DNA of 64,000 nucleotides from Streptomyces marinisediminis (GCF_026262575.1 NZ_JAPKFL010000015.1:62001-126000), one strand, 5' to 3'. Positions 44,001-53,014 are shown, numbered from the stretch's first letter. Notes: generated by a model from the sequence alone, not told the origin. Numbers and translations are program-made.

Positions 44001-45257
44001 GACGTACGCCGGGGTGAAGGACACCGGGAGGTCCACCAGCCCGCGCATCCACACCGAGGGCCGCCAGCGCAGCTCCGGCGGCTCGACCGCCAGCACCACG
44101 TCCGGCAGCCGCTCCAGCAGCGCCTCGATCGCGGTGCGCGCGATGACCTCCGCGAGCTGGGGCGCCGGGTAGGGGCACCGGTGCTCGCCGTGGCTGAACG
44201 ACAGGTGTGCGGAGTTCCCGGCCGCGCCCACATGTCCCTGCGGCCAGATCTGCGGATCGGTGTTGGCGGCGGCGAACCCGAGCACCAGGCAGTCGCCCTC
44301 CCGGATCAGCCGCCCGCCGAGCTGGGTGTCGCGGACCGCCCAGCGGCCGATGAAGTTCTGGGTCGGGGTGTCCAGCCACAGCACCTCGGTGAGCGCCTGG
44401 CCGACGCTCAGCCGCCCGCCCGCCACGTTCAGCGCGAACCGGTCGTCGGTCAGCATCAGCCGCAGCGCGTTGCCGATCCAGTTCGCGGTGGGCTGCTGGG
44501 CGGCGGCGATCACCGAGATCAGGTCCTGGACGATCTCCTCGTCGGTGAGCCCGGCCGGGTGGGCCAGCATCCGCGAGGTCACGTCCGCCCCCGGCTGGGC
44601 GCGTTTGTCCCGCACCAGCGTCTGGATGCGCTCGCCCACCCGCCCGTACGCCGCCACCGGGTCGTCGCCCTCCCCGGCGTCCAGCGACACCCGCAGGTCC
44701 CGCACCAGGTCGTCGGTGTCCGCGCTGCCCAGCGGCATGCCGCACATCCCGACCGCCGCGAGCATCGGCAGCGGGTGCGCGTAGGCCGCCTTGAGATCGG
44801 CCGTGCCCCGCCCGGCGAACACGTCGATCAGTGTGTCGGCGATGCGGCGGCACGTCATCTGCAGCTCGAACTGGTCGATGGCGGCCAGCGCCTCGCTGAT
44901 CACCCCGGCCCGGCGCTGGTGCTCGGCGCCCTCGGTGAACAGCACCGAGGGCTGGTAGCCGACGTACGGCAGCAGCGGCCAGTCCGGCGGGATGGAGCCC
45001 CACGCGTGCCAGCGCCGCGAGTCCCGCGCGAACAGCTCGTCGTGACTGGTGACGTAGCGCACCTCGCGGTAGCCGAGCACCAGCCACGCCGGGATGCCGC
45101 CGTCCAGGATGATCGGCGCCACCGGGCCGTGCCGGTGCCGCAGGCCCCGGTACAGCTCGGCGGGCGTCTGCTGGTACTCCAGGCCGCTCAGCGCGGTGGC
45201 GTCCGGATGCGCGGGGCAGCCGGAGGCGGGCGCGTCGGCGGTCAGCGGGTCGGTCAC
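43995..45257 (-). CDS. Conservon cytochrome P450 lacking the ExxR arginine (CYP157-like)
   Basis: A 420-residue P450. The heme loop FSHGEHRCPYPAPQLAE is normal, but helix I reads AAAQQPTANWIGN and the K-helix has EVLW at residues 291-294, so the arginine of the otherwise near-universal ExxR is a tryptophan. CYP157 members in S. coelicolor conservons are known to lack ExxR, so this probably belongs there. The GTG start overlaps the stop of cvnD by 4 bases, making it the fifth gene of the conservon operon. The substrate is unknown; a structural or signalling role cannot be excluded. Confidence 0.88.
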   Translation of the reverse strand: MTDPLTADAPASGCPAHPDATALSGLEYQQTPAELYRGLRHRHGPVAPIILDGGIPAWLVLGYREVRYVTSHDELFARDSRRWHAWGSIPPDWPLLPYVGYQPSVLFTEGAEHQRRAGVISEALAAIDQFELQMTCRRIADTLIDVFAGRGTADLKAAYAHPLPMLAAVGMCGMPLGSADTDDLVRDLRVSLDAGEGDDPVAAYGRVGERIQTLVRDKRAQPGADVTSRMLAHPAGLTDEEIVQDLISVIAAAQQPTANWIGNALRLMLTDDRFALNVAGGRLSVGQALTEVLWLDTPTQNFIGRWAVRDTQLGGRLIREGDCLVLGFAAANTDPQIWPQGHVGAAGNSAHLSFSHGEHRCPYPAPQLAEVIARTAIEALLERLPDVVLAVEPPELRWRPSVWMRGLVDLPVSFTPAYVG

Positions 45258-45865
45258 GGCGTCATCTCCCGGGCCATGGACAGGTCGTACAGGTGGTTGA
45301 CGAGCCCGATCAGCACCGACTTGCTGGACTCGCGCTGCCGCGCGTCGCACTCCAGCATCGGCACGTCATCGGAGAGGGACAGCGCCTCCCGCAGCTCCTC
45401 CAGGCTGTGCGAGGCCGCGTCCGAGAACCGGTTGACGGCCACCACGAACGGGGTGCCGTGGTGTTCCAGCCGGTCGATGGCGTACCAGGAGTCGGCGACC
45501 CGGCGGGTGTCGACGAGGACGACCGCCCCCAGGGTCCCGCTGAACAGGCGGTCCCACAGGAACCAGAACCGCTCCTGCCCCGGCGCGCCGAACAGGTACA
45601 GCACCATACGGTCGTTGAGGCTGATCCGGCCGAAGTCGAACGCCACCGTGGTGGTGTTCTTCTCACTCACCTTCGCGTTCTCGTCGATGCCGACGCCGGC
45701 CTGGGTCATCACCTCCTCGGTGTTCAGCGGCCGGATCTCGCTCACCGACCGCACCAGCGTGGTCTTCCCCACGCCGAACCCACCGACGATGACTATCTTC
45801 AGCCCGGTGTCGGCCGCCGCGCCCAGCGGGACCCGGGCGTCCGGCTCAGAGATTGTGGAGTCCAT
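45254..45865 (-). CDS. cvnD: Conservon GTP-binding protein CvnD
   Basis: A 203-residue small GTPase of the Mgl/Ras-like group found in every conservon. P-loop GGFGVGKTT is at residues 28-36 and the switch II region reads LFGAPGQERFWFLWD. The base-recognition motif is VNRFSD, an N-R-x-S variant of NKxD. In S. coelicolor CvnD proteins form a membrane complex with CvnA-C, likened to G-protein signalling. Its start lies 20 bases inside cvnC. Confidence 0.93.
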   Translation of the reverse strand: MDSTISEPDARVPLGAAADTGLKIVIVGGFGVGKTTLVRSVSEIRPLNTEEVMTQAGVGIDENAKVSEKNTTTVAFDFGRISLNDRMVLYLFGAPGQERFWFLWDRLFSGTLGAVVLVDTRRVADSWYAIDRLEHHGTPFVVAVNRFSDAASHSLEELREALSLSDDVPMLECDARQRESSKSVLIGLVNHLYDLSMAREMTP

Positions 45866-46205
45866 CGAGTACCTGTTTCAGCAGTGCGGAGTCGGGGAGC
45901 GCGTGGCGGGCGGGGGCCGGTCGCGGGTGTCGGGCCGTGATGCGGCCGGTGGCGAGCAGGTCGCCGAGCAGGATGCGCGTCACCGTCACCGGCAGCTTCA
46001 GCTCGGCGGACACCTCCACCACCGCCGTGGGGCGGCGGCACAGCTCCAGGATGCGCACGTGTTCCGACTGCATCCCCGGGGTCGGCTCGCACTCGCTGAC
46101 GATGAGCGTCACCAGGTCGAAGGAGGTGTCGTCCGTGCGGTGCCGGCCGCCGGTGACGATGTAGAGCCGGTCGGGGTCGCCGAGATCGACGGGCCGCCTG
46201 ATCAT
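45846..46205 (-). CDS. cvnC: Conservon protein CvnC (DUF742)
   Basis: A 119-residue DUF742 protein with a winged-helix appearance: RPVDLGDPDRLYIVTGGRH at the N-terminus, then HVRILELCRRPTAVVEVSAEL and ILLGDLLATGRI. Its role in the conservon complex is unknown; it may bind DNA or the other subunits. The ATG overlaps the cvnB stop by 4 bases and its 3' end overlaps cvnD by 20 bases. Confidence 0.93.
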   Translation of the reverse strand: MIRRPVDLGDPDRLYIVTGGRHRTDDTSFDLVTLIVSECEPTPGMQSEHVRILELCRRPTAVVEVSAELKLPVTVTRILLGDLLATGRITARHPRPAPARHALPDSALLKQVLDGLHNL

Positions 46206-46621
46206 GCCGGTCGGCTCTCCTGGTGCGGTGCCCGCGGCGCCGCGCTCAGGTGGTCGCCGAGCTGCTCGACCATCTCCGCCATGTGGTGCCCGATGATGCC
46301 CGGGTCGGCGTCGTCGGCGGCCAGCACGGCCAGGTGGGCGCCCTCGCCCGCCTCGACGATGAACAGCAGTCCGCCGTGGAACTCGGTCATCGACTGGCGC
46401 ACACCGCCGGTCCCGTCGCCGAACTCGATCGACGCGCCGTGCGCCAGGCTCTGGATGCCCGAGGCGATCGCCGAGAGCTGGTCGGCCTTGTCGACGGTGA
46501 GCTGCTCACTCCAGCACAGTTTGAGGCCGTCCCGGGAGAGCACCAGCGCGTGCCGGGTGCCGGGGGTCCTGGCCAGGAGGTTCTCCAGGAGCCAGTCGAG
46601 GCTGCGGTCAGTGGTCTGCAT
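46202..46621 (-). CDS. cvnB: Conservon protein CvnB (roadblock/LC7)
   Basis: A 139-residue roadblock/LC7 protein, the fold that in MglB acts as a GTPase-activating partner. The pattern LDWLLENLLARTPGTRHALVLSRDG is typical. It probably interacts with CvnD. The ATG at 46621 (MQTTDRS) was chosen because family members begin here; the open frame upstream overlaps the end of cvnA. It overlaps cvnC by 4 bases. Confidence 0.93.
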   Translation of the reverse strand: MQTTDRSLDWLLENLLARTPGTRHALVLSRDGLKLCWSEQLTVDKADQLSAIASGIQSLAHGASIEFGDGTGGVRQSMTEFHGGLLFIVEAGEGAHLAVLAADDADPGIIGHHMAEMVEQLGDHLSAAPRAPHQESRPA

Positions 46622-46754
46622 CGTGGTCTGGGGCTGACCGGGGCGGGGGCCCGGTGGCGTCAGCCCGTGCCTCCAATCTGGTGCGGGGGACGGGGGCGCC
46701 GGACGGCGGGGGACACCGTCGCGGCGCGGTAGTCGACTGCCGGTGCGACGGGGG

Positions 46755-48332
46755 TCACCGCGTCGTCGGAGGTTCGCCGCGCGGATCGTTCGGGTAGGTC
46801 CCGAGCTCGTCCGCACCGCCGAGCGGGTCGGCGCCCTCGTCACCGGCGCGGCCCCGGCTGGCCTGCCGGAAGGCGCTGAACCGGCTGCCCGCCTCGTTCG
46901 GCGGACGCGGAGGCGCCGGGGCGGACGGCTCGACGGGCGCGGCCTGCTCGGACGCCGCCAGCGTGCGGCCGCGCGGCCGCTTGGGCAGCGCCCCGCTCGC
47001 GGTCGTGTCCAGGCCCCCGGCGCCGTGCACGGTGCCGGGGGACGCCGCCGTGGCCGGGTACCCGGTGGCGGACTGCTCGACCGCCGGGGCCGGGGCCGGC
47101 GGGGGCACCGCCGCCCGCGCGGCGGCCTGCGGAGCCGCGTCCTGCGGCGGCGCGGCCGGTGTCCCGCGCGGCGGCGCGGTCGGCGCGGGCGCCCGGTGCT
47201 GGGCGATCAGGTGCTGCGGGACGAGGACGACGACGCCGGTGCCACCGCGCGAGGACGGCCGGAAGCTGACCGTCATCTGGTACTTGGCGGCCAGCCGCCC
47301 CACCACCGCCAGCCCGAGCCGGGTGCCCTGGAGCGTGGCGAGGTCGTTGGAGGCGCCCGAGACCGACTCCTCGGCCCGGCGCAGCGCCGCGTCCGCCATC
47401 TTCAGACCGCTGTCCTCGATGGTGACCACGAGCCCCGCCGTGCGCTCCTCGACGTAGACGTGGACCTCGTCGGTCGGCGGGGAGAAGTTCGTGGCGTTGT
47501 CCATCAGCTCGGCCAGCAGGTGCATGACGCCCTCGGCCGCGTGCCCGTTGATGGCCATCGTGCTCGTGCAGTGCAGCCGCACCCGCTGGTACGCCGCGAT
47601 CCGCCCGGCCGCGCCGCGCAGGATGGACTCCATCACGATCGGCTTGTTCCACTGGCGGCTGGAGCGGCCGCCCATCAGCACCGCCAGCCGGTCGGCCAGC
47701 AGGCTGAGCTGCGAGGTGTTGTGGTCCAGCGTCAGCAGGTCGCCGAGCACGTCCTCGTCGTAGCGGTCCTGCATGTCCCGCAGGTGCGCCAGGATCGTGT
47801 TGGCCTGCGCCTGGACGCGGTCCACGCCCTTGACGCTGGCGGCCATCGCCGCGACGCTGCGCCGCTCACCGACGGCTACCTCCCGCGCGCACAGCTCCAG
47901 CAGCCGCGCCAGCCGCGGGCTCTGCGGGGCCCGGGCCCGGTCCAGCGCGGTGTCGGCGGCCGCGCCGTCCCGGAGCTGTTTGAGCACCGCGGGCAGCGTC
48001 ACCTCCGCGAGCTGCGCCGCCTCGGCGTCGGTGTGCGCCAGGTGCGCGTTCACCTGCTCGACCTGGGCGCGCAGCCGCTGGGCGGTCTGCTCGGCGGACG
48101 CCTGGCGCAGCTTCGCCCGGCGCAGCGCCACCACGGTCACGCTGGCGGCCACCACCACGGCCACACCCGCGGCGACGGCCGTGGTGGTCACCCACACCCG
48201 CCCCGGCTCGGGCGCGAGGATCGTCACTCCCGCGCACGCCGCCGCGGTCACCAAGACGATGCCCGCCAACGCGAGAAGTCCCGGACGTGCCGACGCTATC
48301 GCCGGCTGGTGAGTGGTCACTGGCACTGACAT
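46755..48332 (-). CDS. cvnA: Conservon sensor-kinase-like protein CvnA
   Basis: A 525-residue membrane protein. Two N-terminal helices (about residues 16-37 and 46-70) are followed by a coiled-coil stretch, then a histidine-kinase-like ATPase domain with the N box HLLAELMDNATNFSPP, the G1 box IEDSGLKM and LGLAVVGRLAAKY. No phospho-accepting histidine box is evident. The last 150 residues are Pro/Ala-rich and disordered. The ATG at 48332 gives a start MSVPVTTHQ directly before the first helix. It heads the five-gene conservon operon and may sense membrane or cell-wall signals. Confidence 0.93.
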   Translation of the reverse strand: MSVPVTTHQPAIASARPGLLALAGIVLVTAAACAGVTILAPEPGRVWVTTTAVAAGVAVVVAASVTVVALRRAKLRQASAEQTAQRLRAQVEQVNAHLAHTDAEAAQLAEVTLPAVLKQLRDGAAADTALDRARAPQSPRLARLLELCAREVAVGERRSVAAMAASVKGVDRVQAQANTILAHLRDMQDRYDEDVLGDLLTLDHNTSQLSLLADRLAVLMGGRSSRQWNKPIVMESILRGAAGRIAAYQRVRLHCTSTMAINGHAAEGVMHLLAELMDNATNFSPPTDEVHVYVEERTAGLVVTIEDSGLKMADAALRRAEESVSGASNDLATLQGTRLGLAVVGRLAAKYQMTVSFRPSSRGGTGVVVLVPQHLIAQHRAPAPTAPPRGTPAAPPQDAAPQAAARAAVPPPAPAPAVEQSATGYPATAASPGTVHGAGGLDTTASGALPKRPRGRTLAASEQAAPVEPSAPAPPRPPNEAGSRFSAFRQASRGRAGDEGADPLGGADELGTYPNDPRGEPPTTR

Positions 48333-49049
48333 GCAATCGGTCCTCAGGGGCTGAAGGGCGGTGCGAGGAAGGCGGACTGACCGGCGATCGCAGGCCGGAC
48401 AGGTGGACGGCACCGTTGGTCCACGGTGATCTTCCGCTCCACACTCGGCCTCATGTTAGCCACGTAGCAGGCGAGTTGAGGACGCCACTCGATCTGGGGA
48501 CGCGCGCGGGTGACGTCGCGCCGTTCCCCGAACGGCTGTCGACGTCGCGTGGTAAAGGCGCAACAGTGGACCGGGTACGGGTGCCGCCCCCGCCCCCGCG
48601 CCGCTCGGCCGCCGGCCGGCGCACCCCGCGTTCGCACCCGCGACGGCAAAGCCCGCACGACGGCACGCGCGCGAACCGGGCCGGATTTCTTCCGTCCGCA
48701 TCACCCGGGCCGCCGGCGCCACCCGGGCCGTCCGTATCCCCCCGACCTGTCCGCGTCGCCGGTCCCTCCGCGTCGCCCGGGCGGTCCGGTGGTCCATGCG
48801 GTCCGGCCGCGCCGCCGGTCCGGCCGGCCGGACGGCCCGCGCCGGCCGGAGGCAAAGAACCACCGCACCGCCGTCCGCCCGTGGCGGCCCGCCCCCGTTC
48901 GCGCGCATCCCGCGCCGCGCGGCCCCGCGCACAGGAAGGCCCGCCCGGTGCGACGGGGGATGCGCACCGGGCGGGCTCGTCCTTCTTCTACCTCGGCCGG
49001 CGGGTTCCATGCCCGAATCCACCGACGTGTTTCCCGTGGGGGAGGGCCG
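48333..49049. other. Gene-free region upstream of the conservon
   Basis: 717 bases without a credible gene. The part next to cvnA probably carries its promoter: on the minus strand TAACAT near 48457 is a possible -10 without a good -35. The other end holds the terminator of the CBS gene (48939-48976). The middle is GC-rich with no protein-like frame. Confidence 0.4.
48939..48976 (-). terminator. 14-bp stem terminator after the CBS gene
   Basis: GCCCGCCCGGTGCG and CGCACCGGGCGGGC pair perfectly around 10 bases, about 75 bases beyond the CBS gene stop. Confidence 0.75.
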
Positions 49050-49466
49050 TCAGTCCGTCGACAGCGCTTCCACCAGGTCGCCGACCTGCGGGTCGGGCAG
49101 CGCCCGGGCGACGTCCGCCTGGGCCACCATGCCGACCAGCTCCCTGCCGTCGATGACCGGCAGCCGCCTGACCTTGTGGTTCGTCATCGTCACCATCACC
49201 TCTTCGGCGTCGTCGTCCGCGCCGATGGTGACGGCCTCGCCCTGGGCGAGATCCCCGGCCAGGGTCTGCGCCGGGTCCTTCCCCGCGCCCAGCACCCGCA
49301 CGACGATGTCGCGGTCGGTCAGGACCCCCTTGAGCTTGTTGTCGGTGCCACAGATCGGCAGCGCGCCGACGCTGAGTTCGGTCATCTTCCGCGCGGCCTG
49401 GAGCGCGCTGTCGTTGGCGCCGATGCACTCGGTGCCCGGCGACATGATGTCGCGTGCCGTGGTCAT
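49050..49466 (-). CDS. CBS-domain pair protein
   Basis: A 138-residue soluble protein made only of two CBS motifs: one beginning RDIMSPGTECIGANDSALQAARKM and one at EAVTIGADDDAEEVMVTMTNHKVRRLPVIDG. Such Bateman modules bind adenosine nucleotides and dimerise. Stand-alone forms of this kind are common in actinobacterial stress and dormancy regulons. The ATG has CAGGAGGA upstream. Between the ribosome binding site and the next gene lies a strong hairpin (49496-49528) in the leader. It is divergent from the sigma-factor gene. Confidence 0.92.
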   Translation of the reverse strand: MTTARDIMSPGTECIGANDSALQAARKMTELSVGALPICGTDNKLKGVLTDRDIVVRVLGAGKDPAQTLAGDLAQGEAVTIGADDDAEEVMVTMTNHKVRRLPVIDGRELVGMVAQADVARALPDPQVGDLVEALSTD

Positions 49467-49495
49467 GGCTCCTCCTGTCTCGCGTGTTTCCCGCC

Positions 49496-49528
49496 TCGGT
49501 GGGCCCGCCGTCGCGGCGGGCCCACCGA
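49496..49528. promoter_or_regulatory. 14-bp hairpin in the CBS gene leader
   Basis: TCGGTGGGCCCGCC and GGCGGGCCCACCGA pair perfectly around five bases, ending 30 bases before the CBS ATG and just upstream of its ribosome binding site. It could be a regulatory leader structure or a terminator for an antisense transcript. Confidence 0.5.
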
Positions 49529-49616
49529 AGGCCGCAGCTCGGGTGCCCAGTCCACCGGTGGCCTAACACCGCGTACGCGATCCGCCGCCGTCCGGGTGAT
49601 CGTCGGTCGCCCCGGC

Positions 49617-49641
49617 GTCTGAGCGCGGTCGGAAGGGGTAC
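49617..49641 (+). promoter_or_regulatory. SigB-type promoter towards the sigma-factor gene
   Basis: GTCT (49617-49620), 15 bases, then GGGTAC (49636-49641): a full match to the stress-sigma consensus GNNT-N14-16-GGGTAY. It points to the sigma gene 355 bases away, consistent with autoregulation through a long leader. Confidence 0.55.
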
Positions 49642-49995
49642 CACCGCGCGGCAGGCGCCCCCGCCCGCGGTCGACGCCCCCGCCGCAACCGGTGAGCGGC
49701 CGTCCGGGTGATGCTCGCGTGCCGCGCCGCGTGCCGGGCTGCCTGCGTTTGCGGTCGGCACCACCCGGGCGCAAGGTGGAAGAGCAGATGGCTCGCATCA
49801 CAGTTCGGTCACGGGCTGCCCTGAAGGCGGTCACGGGTGCTTCGGCCAGGAGGCCCCCCCCCGCCGCAGCCGCCCACCGTGACCGGTGCGGCCTCGACCA
49901 GCCGAGCCCCTTCCCCCGGAGGGATCCCTGCGCGTGCCTGCTCCCGCGGTCACCGCTTCCACCGTCGACAAGCGTGTTCTGGGAGAGCGAAGCAG

Positions 49996-50835
49996 ATGAG
50001 CACCGTAGTTTCCCGCACCAAACGGGCCCGCCACCCCCACGACGACGCGCCCGACACCGCCGCCGACCTCGAACGGCTCGCCACGCTGCCGCCCGGCTCC
50101 GAACGCGAGCGGCTCCAGCAGGAGGTGGTGCGGGCCTGGATGCCGATGGCCTACCGCCTCGCCCATCGCTACCGCAACCGCAGCGAGAGCATCGAGGATC
50201 TCCAGCAGGTCGCCGCCCTCGGTCTGGTCAAGGCCGTCGACCGCTACGACCCGGCCCGGGGCTGCGCCTTCGAGAGCTACGCCGTCCCCACCATCGTCGG
50301 TGAGCTGCGCCGCCACTTCCGGGACAACCTGTGGGACCTGCACGTGCCGCGCCGGGTGCAGGAGCTGCGCAACAAGGTGCGCGCCAGCCGCCGGGAGCTG
50401 AGCCTGACCCTCGACCGGCGCAGCCCCACCGTCGCCCAGATCGCCGAACACACCGGCCTGTCCGAAGAGGACGTGCAGTTGGGCATGGAGGCGCTGGAAA
50501 GCTACCGCACCCTGTCCCTGGACTCGCCCTACCCGCACGCCGAGGACGCCTTCACCCGCGCCGACACCCTCGGCGACTTCGAGCCCGGCTACGACCGCGT
50601 CATCTACCGCGAGTCCGTCAAGCCGCGGCTGCGCCGGCTGCCCGAGCGCGAGCGGCGCATCCTCTACCTGCGGTTCTTCTGCGACATGTCGCAGAGCCGC
50701 ATCGCCGCCGAGGTCGGCATCTCCCAGATGCACGTCTCGCGGCTCATCAGCTCCACCTGCCAGCGCATCCGCCGCGAGGTCGAGGCGGAGGCCGCCGCGG
50801 GCGAGCACCCGGGGTCCGCCGGAACCCCGGCCTGA
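49996..50835 (+). CDS. RNA polymerase sigma factor, SigB/F/G subfamily
   Basis: A 279-residue sigma-70 family factor of the general-stress/sporulation type. Region 2 includes AYRLAHRYRNRSESIEDLQQVAALGLVKAVDRYDP and FESYAVPTIVGELRRHFRD; region 3 follows with PRRVQELRNKV; region 4 has LPERERRILYLRFFCDMSQSRIAAEVGISQMHVSRL. Streptomyces have about nine such paralogues regulated by anti-sigma factors; no anti-sigma gene is adjacent here. The ATG has GGGAGAGCGAAG upstream. Nearby genes carry matching promoter motifs. Confidence 0.93.
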   Translation: MSTVVSRTKRARHPHDDAPDTAADLERLATLPPGSERERLQQEVVRAWMPMAYRLAHRYRNRSESIEDLQQVAALGLVKAVDRYDPARGCAFESYAVPTIVGELRRHFRDNLWDLHVPRRVQELRNKVRASRRELSLTLDRRSPTVAQIAEHTGLSEEDVQLGMEALESYRTLSLDSPYPHAEDAFTRADTLGDFEPGYDRVIYRESVKPRLRRLPERERRILYLRFFCDMSQSRIAAEVGISQMHVSRLISSTCQRIRREVEAEAAAGEHPGSAGTPA

Positions 50836-50923
50836 CCCTCACCCCCGCCCGGTGCGGGAAGGACCTCGCCCCGCACGCCCCCGTCCAGCCGCACCGGCCC
50901 GGCGCAGGGCCCGTCGCCCGCCC

Positions 50924-51325
50924 TCAGAGCTCGTCCGGCGGGGGAGGGGCCGAGCGGGCGCGCAGGCGGTCCAGTTCGCGCCGCTCCCGCTTGGTCGGCC
51001 GCCCCGCCCCGCGGTCCCGCCGCGGAGCGACGGGCACCTCCAGCGGCGTCGGCGGCGCCGGGGTGTTGTCGACGTAGCAGGTGACCGCCTCCGGCGCACC
51101 CACCCGCTTGCGCACCAGCTTCACCACCTCCACGATCCGCTCCCGGCCCGCGTGCCACACCCGCACCTCGTCGCCCGGCCGCACCGGCTGCGCCGCCTTC
51201 GCCCGGTCGCCGTTGATCCGCACGTGCCCCGCCCGGCACGCCGTCGCCGCCTGCGAACGCGTCTTGATCAGCCGCACCGACCAGATCCAGCTGTCGACGC
51301 GCACCGAACCCTCACCACCAGCCAT
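50924..51325 (-). CDS. S4-domain RNA-binding protein (Hsp15-like)
   Basis: A 133-residue protein. The N-terminal S4 domain (SVRVDSWIWSVRLIKTRSQAATACRAGHVRING) binds structured RNA; E. coli Hsp15 with the same architecture recycles stalled 50S subunits after heat shock. The C-terminus is a basic tail with RPTKRERRELDRLRAR. The ATG has AAGGTTG upstream. It converges on the sigma gene and diverges from the flavoenzyme gene at 51437. Confidence 0.9.
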   Translation of the reverse strand: MAGGEGSVRVDSWIWSVRLIKTRSQAATACRAGHVRINGDRAKAAQPVRPGDEVRVWHAGRERIVEVVKLVRKRVGAPEAVTCYVDNTPAPPTPLEVPVAPRRDRGAGRPTKRERRELDRLRARSAPPPPDEL

Positions 51326-51436
51326 ACCGCAACCTTAAGCACCGGCGCGGACACCGCTCCACCGCCCGCCCGGCATGGGCGGCCCCGGAAGGGGGCAGGT
51401 GTAGGCGGCAGCACCTGAGGAGAGGGAGCGCACGGT

Positions 51437-52846
51437 ATGGCGGCGGCTTCGCGCATGGTGGTCATCGGCGGCAACGCGACGGGCATGGCCGCCGCGTCCC
51501 AGGCCCGCAGGCTCAAAGGCCCAGGGGAGCTGGAGATCGTCGTCGTCGAACGCGGCGACGTCACCTCCTACTCCTCCTGCGGCATCCCGTACTGGGTCGC
51601 CGGGGACGTCACCGACGAGGCGGACCTCGTCGTGCGCACCCCCGAGGAGCACCGCGAGCGCGACATCGAGGTGCGGCTGTGCACCGAGGCCGCCGAGCTC
51701 GACCCCGCCGCGCGCCGGGTGCGGGTGCGCGGCGCCGACGAGAGCTCGGGACCGGGGGAGTGGCTGGCCTACGACCAGCTCGTCCTGGCCACCGGGGCGC
51801 GCCCGCTGCGCCCCCCGCTGCCGGGCATCGACGCGCCCGGCGTCCACGGCGTGCAGACCCTCGACGACGGCCGCGCCCTGATCCGGGCGCTCGAAGGCGG
51901 CGAACTCGAGTCCGCGCGGGGCCCGCGCCGGGCCGTGGTCATCGGCGCCGGGTACATCGGCGTGGAGATGTCCGAGGCGCTCGTCCGCCGCGGCTACGAG
52001 GTCACCGTGCTCGACCAGGCCGAACAGCCGATGACGACCCTCGACCCGGACATGGGCGCCCTGGTGCACGAGGCGATGGACGCCCTGGGCATCCGCACCC
52101 TGACCGGCACCGCCGTCACCGCCATCCGCACCGGCGCCGACGGCCGCGTCCGTGCCGTGGCCACCGAGGACGCCGAGCACCCGGCCGACATCGTCGTCCT
52201 CGGCCTGGGCGTGCGGCCGGAGACCGGCCTCGCCCGCGCGGCCGGGCTGCCGCTGGGCGAGTCCGGCGGCCTGCTCACCGACCTCTCCCTGCGCGTGCGC
52301 GGCCACCACTACATCTGGGCCGGCGGCGACTGCGTCGAGGTCCTGGACCTGGTCGGCGGGCGCACCCGGCACATCGCCCTGGGCACCCACGCCAACAAGC
52401 ACGGCCAGATCATCGGCGCCAACATCGGTGGTGACTACGGCACCTTCCCCGGCGTCGTCGGCACCGCGGTGAGCAAGGTCTGCGACCTGGAGATCGCCCG
52501 CACCGGGCTGCTGGAGCGGCAGGCGGCCGACCTCGGACTGCGGTACGTGTCCGTCACCGTGCGCTCCACCAGCCGCGCCGGGTACTTCCCCGGCGCCACG
52601 CCGCTGCACGTGAAGATGACGGCCGAACACCGCACCGGCCGCCTGCTGGGCTGCCAGATCGTCGGCCGGGAGGGCGCGGGCAAGCGGGTGGACGTCGCCG
52701 CCGTCGCCCTGACCGCCCGGATGACCGTCGAGCAGCTCGTGGCCCTCGACCTGGGGTACGCGCCCCCGTTCTCCCCGGTGTGGGATCCGGTGCTCGTCGC
52801 CGCCCGCAAGGCCGTCAAGGCCGTCCGCGAGGCCGCCGCCGACTGA
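51437..52846 (+). CDS. FAD-dependent pyridine nucleotide-disulfide oxidoreductase (CoA-disulfide reductase-like)
   Basis: A 469-residue flavoenzyme. FAD-binding GGNATGMAAASQARR is at the N-terminus, the single redox cysteine Cys48 is in TSYSSCGIPYWVAG, the NAD(P) fold shows VVIGAGYIGVEMSEALVRRG, and YIWAGGDCVEV closes the FAD site. The single cysteine places it with CoA-disulfide reductases and NADH oxidases, enzymes that keep thiols reduced or remove oxygen species. The ATG has GGAGAGGGAG upstream. The neighbourhood suggests an oxidative-stress role; the true substrate is unproven. Confidence 0.9.
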   Translation: MAAASRMVVIGGNATGMAAASQARRLKGPGELEIVVVERGDVTSYSSCGIPYWVAGDVTDEADLVVRTPEEHRERDIEVRLCTEAAELDPAARRVRVRGADESSGPGEWLAYDQLVLATGARPLRPPLPGIDAPGVHGVQTLDDGRALIRALEGGELESARGPRRAVVIGAGYIGVEMSEALVRRGYEVTVLDQAEQPMTTLDPDMGALVHEAMDALGIRTLTGTAVTAIRTGADGRVRAVATEDAEHPADIVVLGLGVRPETGLARAAGLPLGESGGLLTDLSLRVRGHHYIWAGGDCVEVLDLVGGRTRHIALGTHANKHGQIIGANIGGDYGTFPGVVGTAVSKVCDLEIARTGLLERQAADLGLRYVSVTVRSTSRAGYFPGATPLHVKMTAEHRTGRLLGCQIVGREGAGKRVDVAAVALTARMTVEQLVALDLGYAPPFSPVWDPVLVAARKAVKAVREAAAD

Positions 52847-53014
52847 CGTCCGCGCCCGGCCCCCCGGGACGGGCGCCCCGGGGGCCGGGGAGCTCGCCCA
52901 CCTCGGGACGGGCAGGCCCGTGGGGCGGTGTGCCGGTCCACGCCTCCCCGCCGCTGCGCGTCGTCCGCGTCCGCCGCTGCCCGGCCCGCCGTCACCCGCC
53001 CGGCTCTCGCCCGC

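Larger units (their letters stand above)
49467..49995. other. Divergent region between CBS gene and sigma-factor gene
   Basis: 529 bases with a leader hairpin (49496-49528), a SigB-type promoter motif (49617-49641) and a run of nine C (about 49854-49862). A short frame starting MARITVRSRAALK near 49789 with a modest ribosome binding site is not supported enough to call. Confidence 0.45.

Noticed and set aside
49789..49990. Possible small gene starting MARITVRSRAALK before the sigma factor
   Set aside because: Modest ribosome binding site, then immediate Pro/Ala low complexity through a run of nine C; no support for coding. Could be revisited with Ribo-seq.
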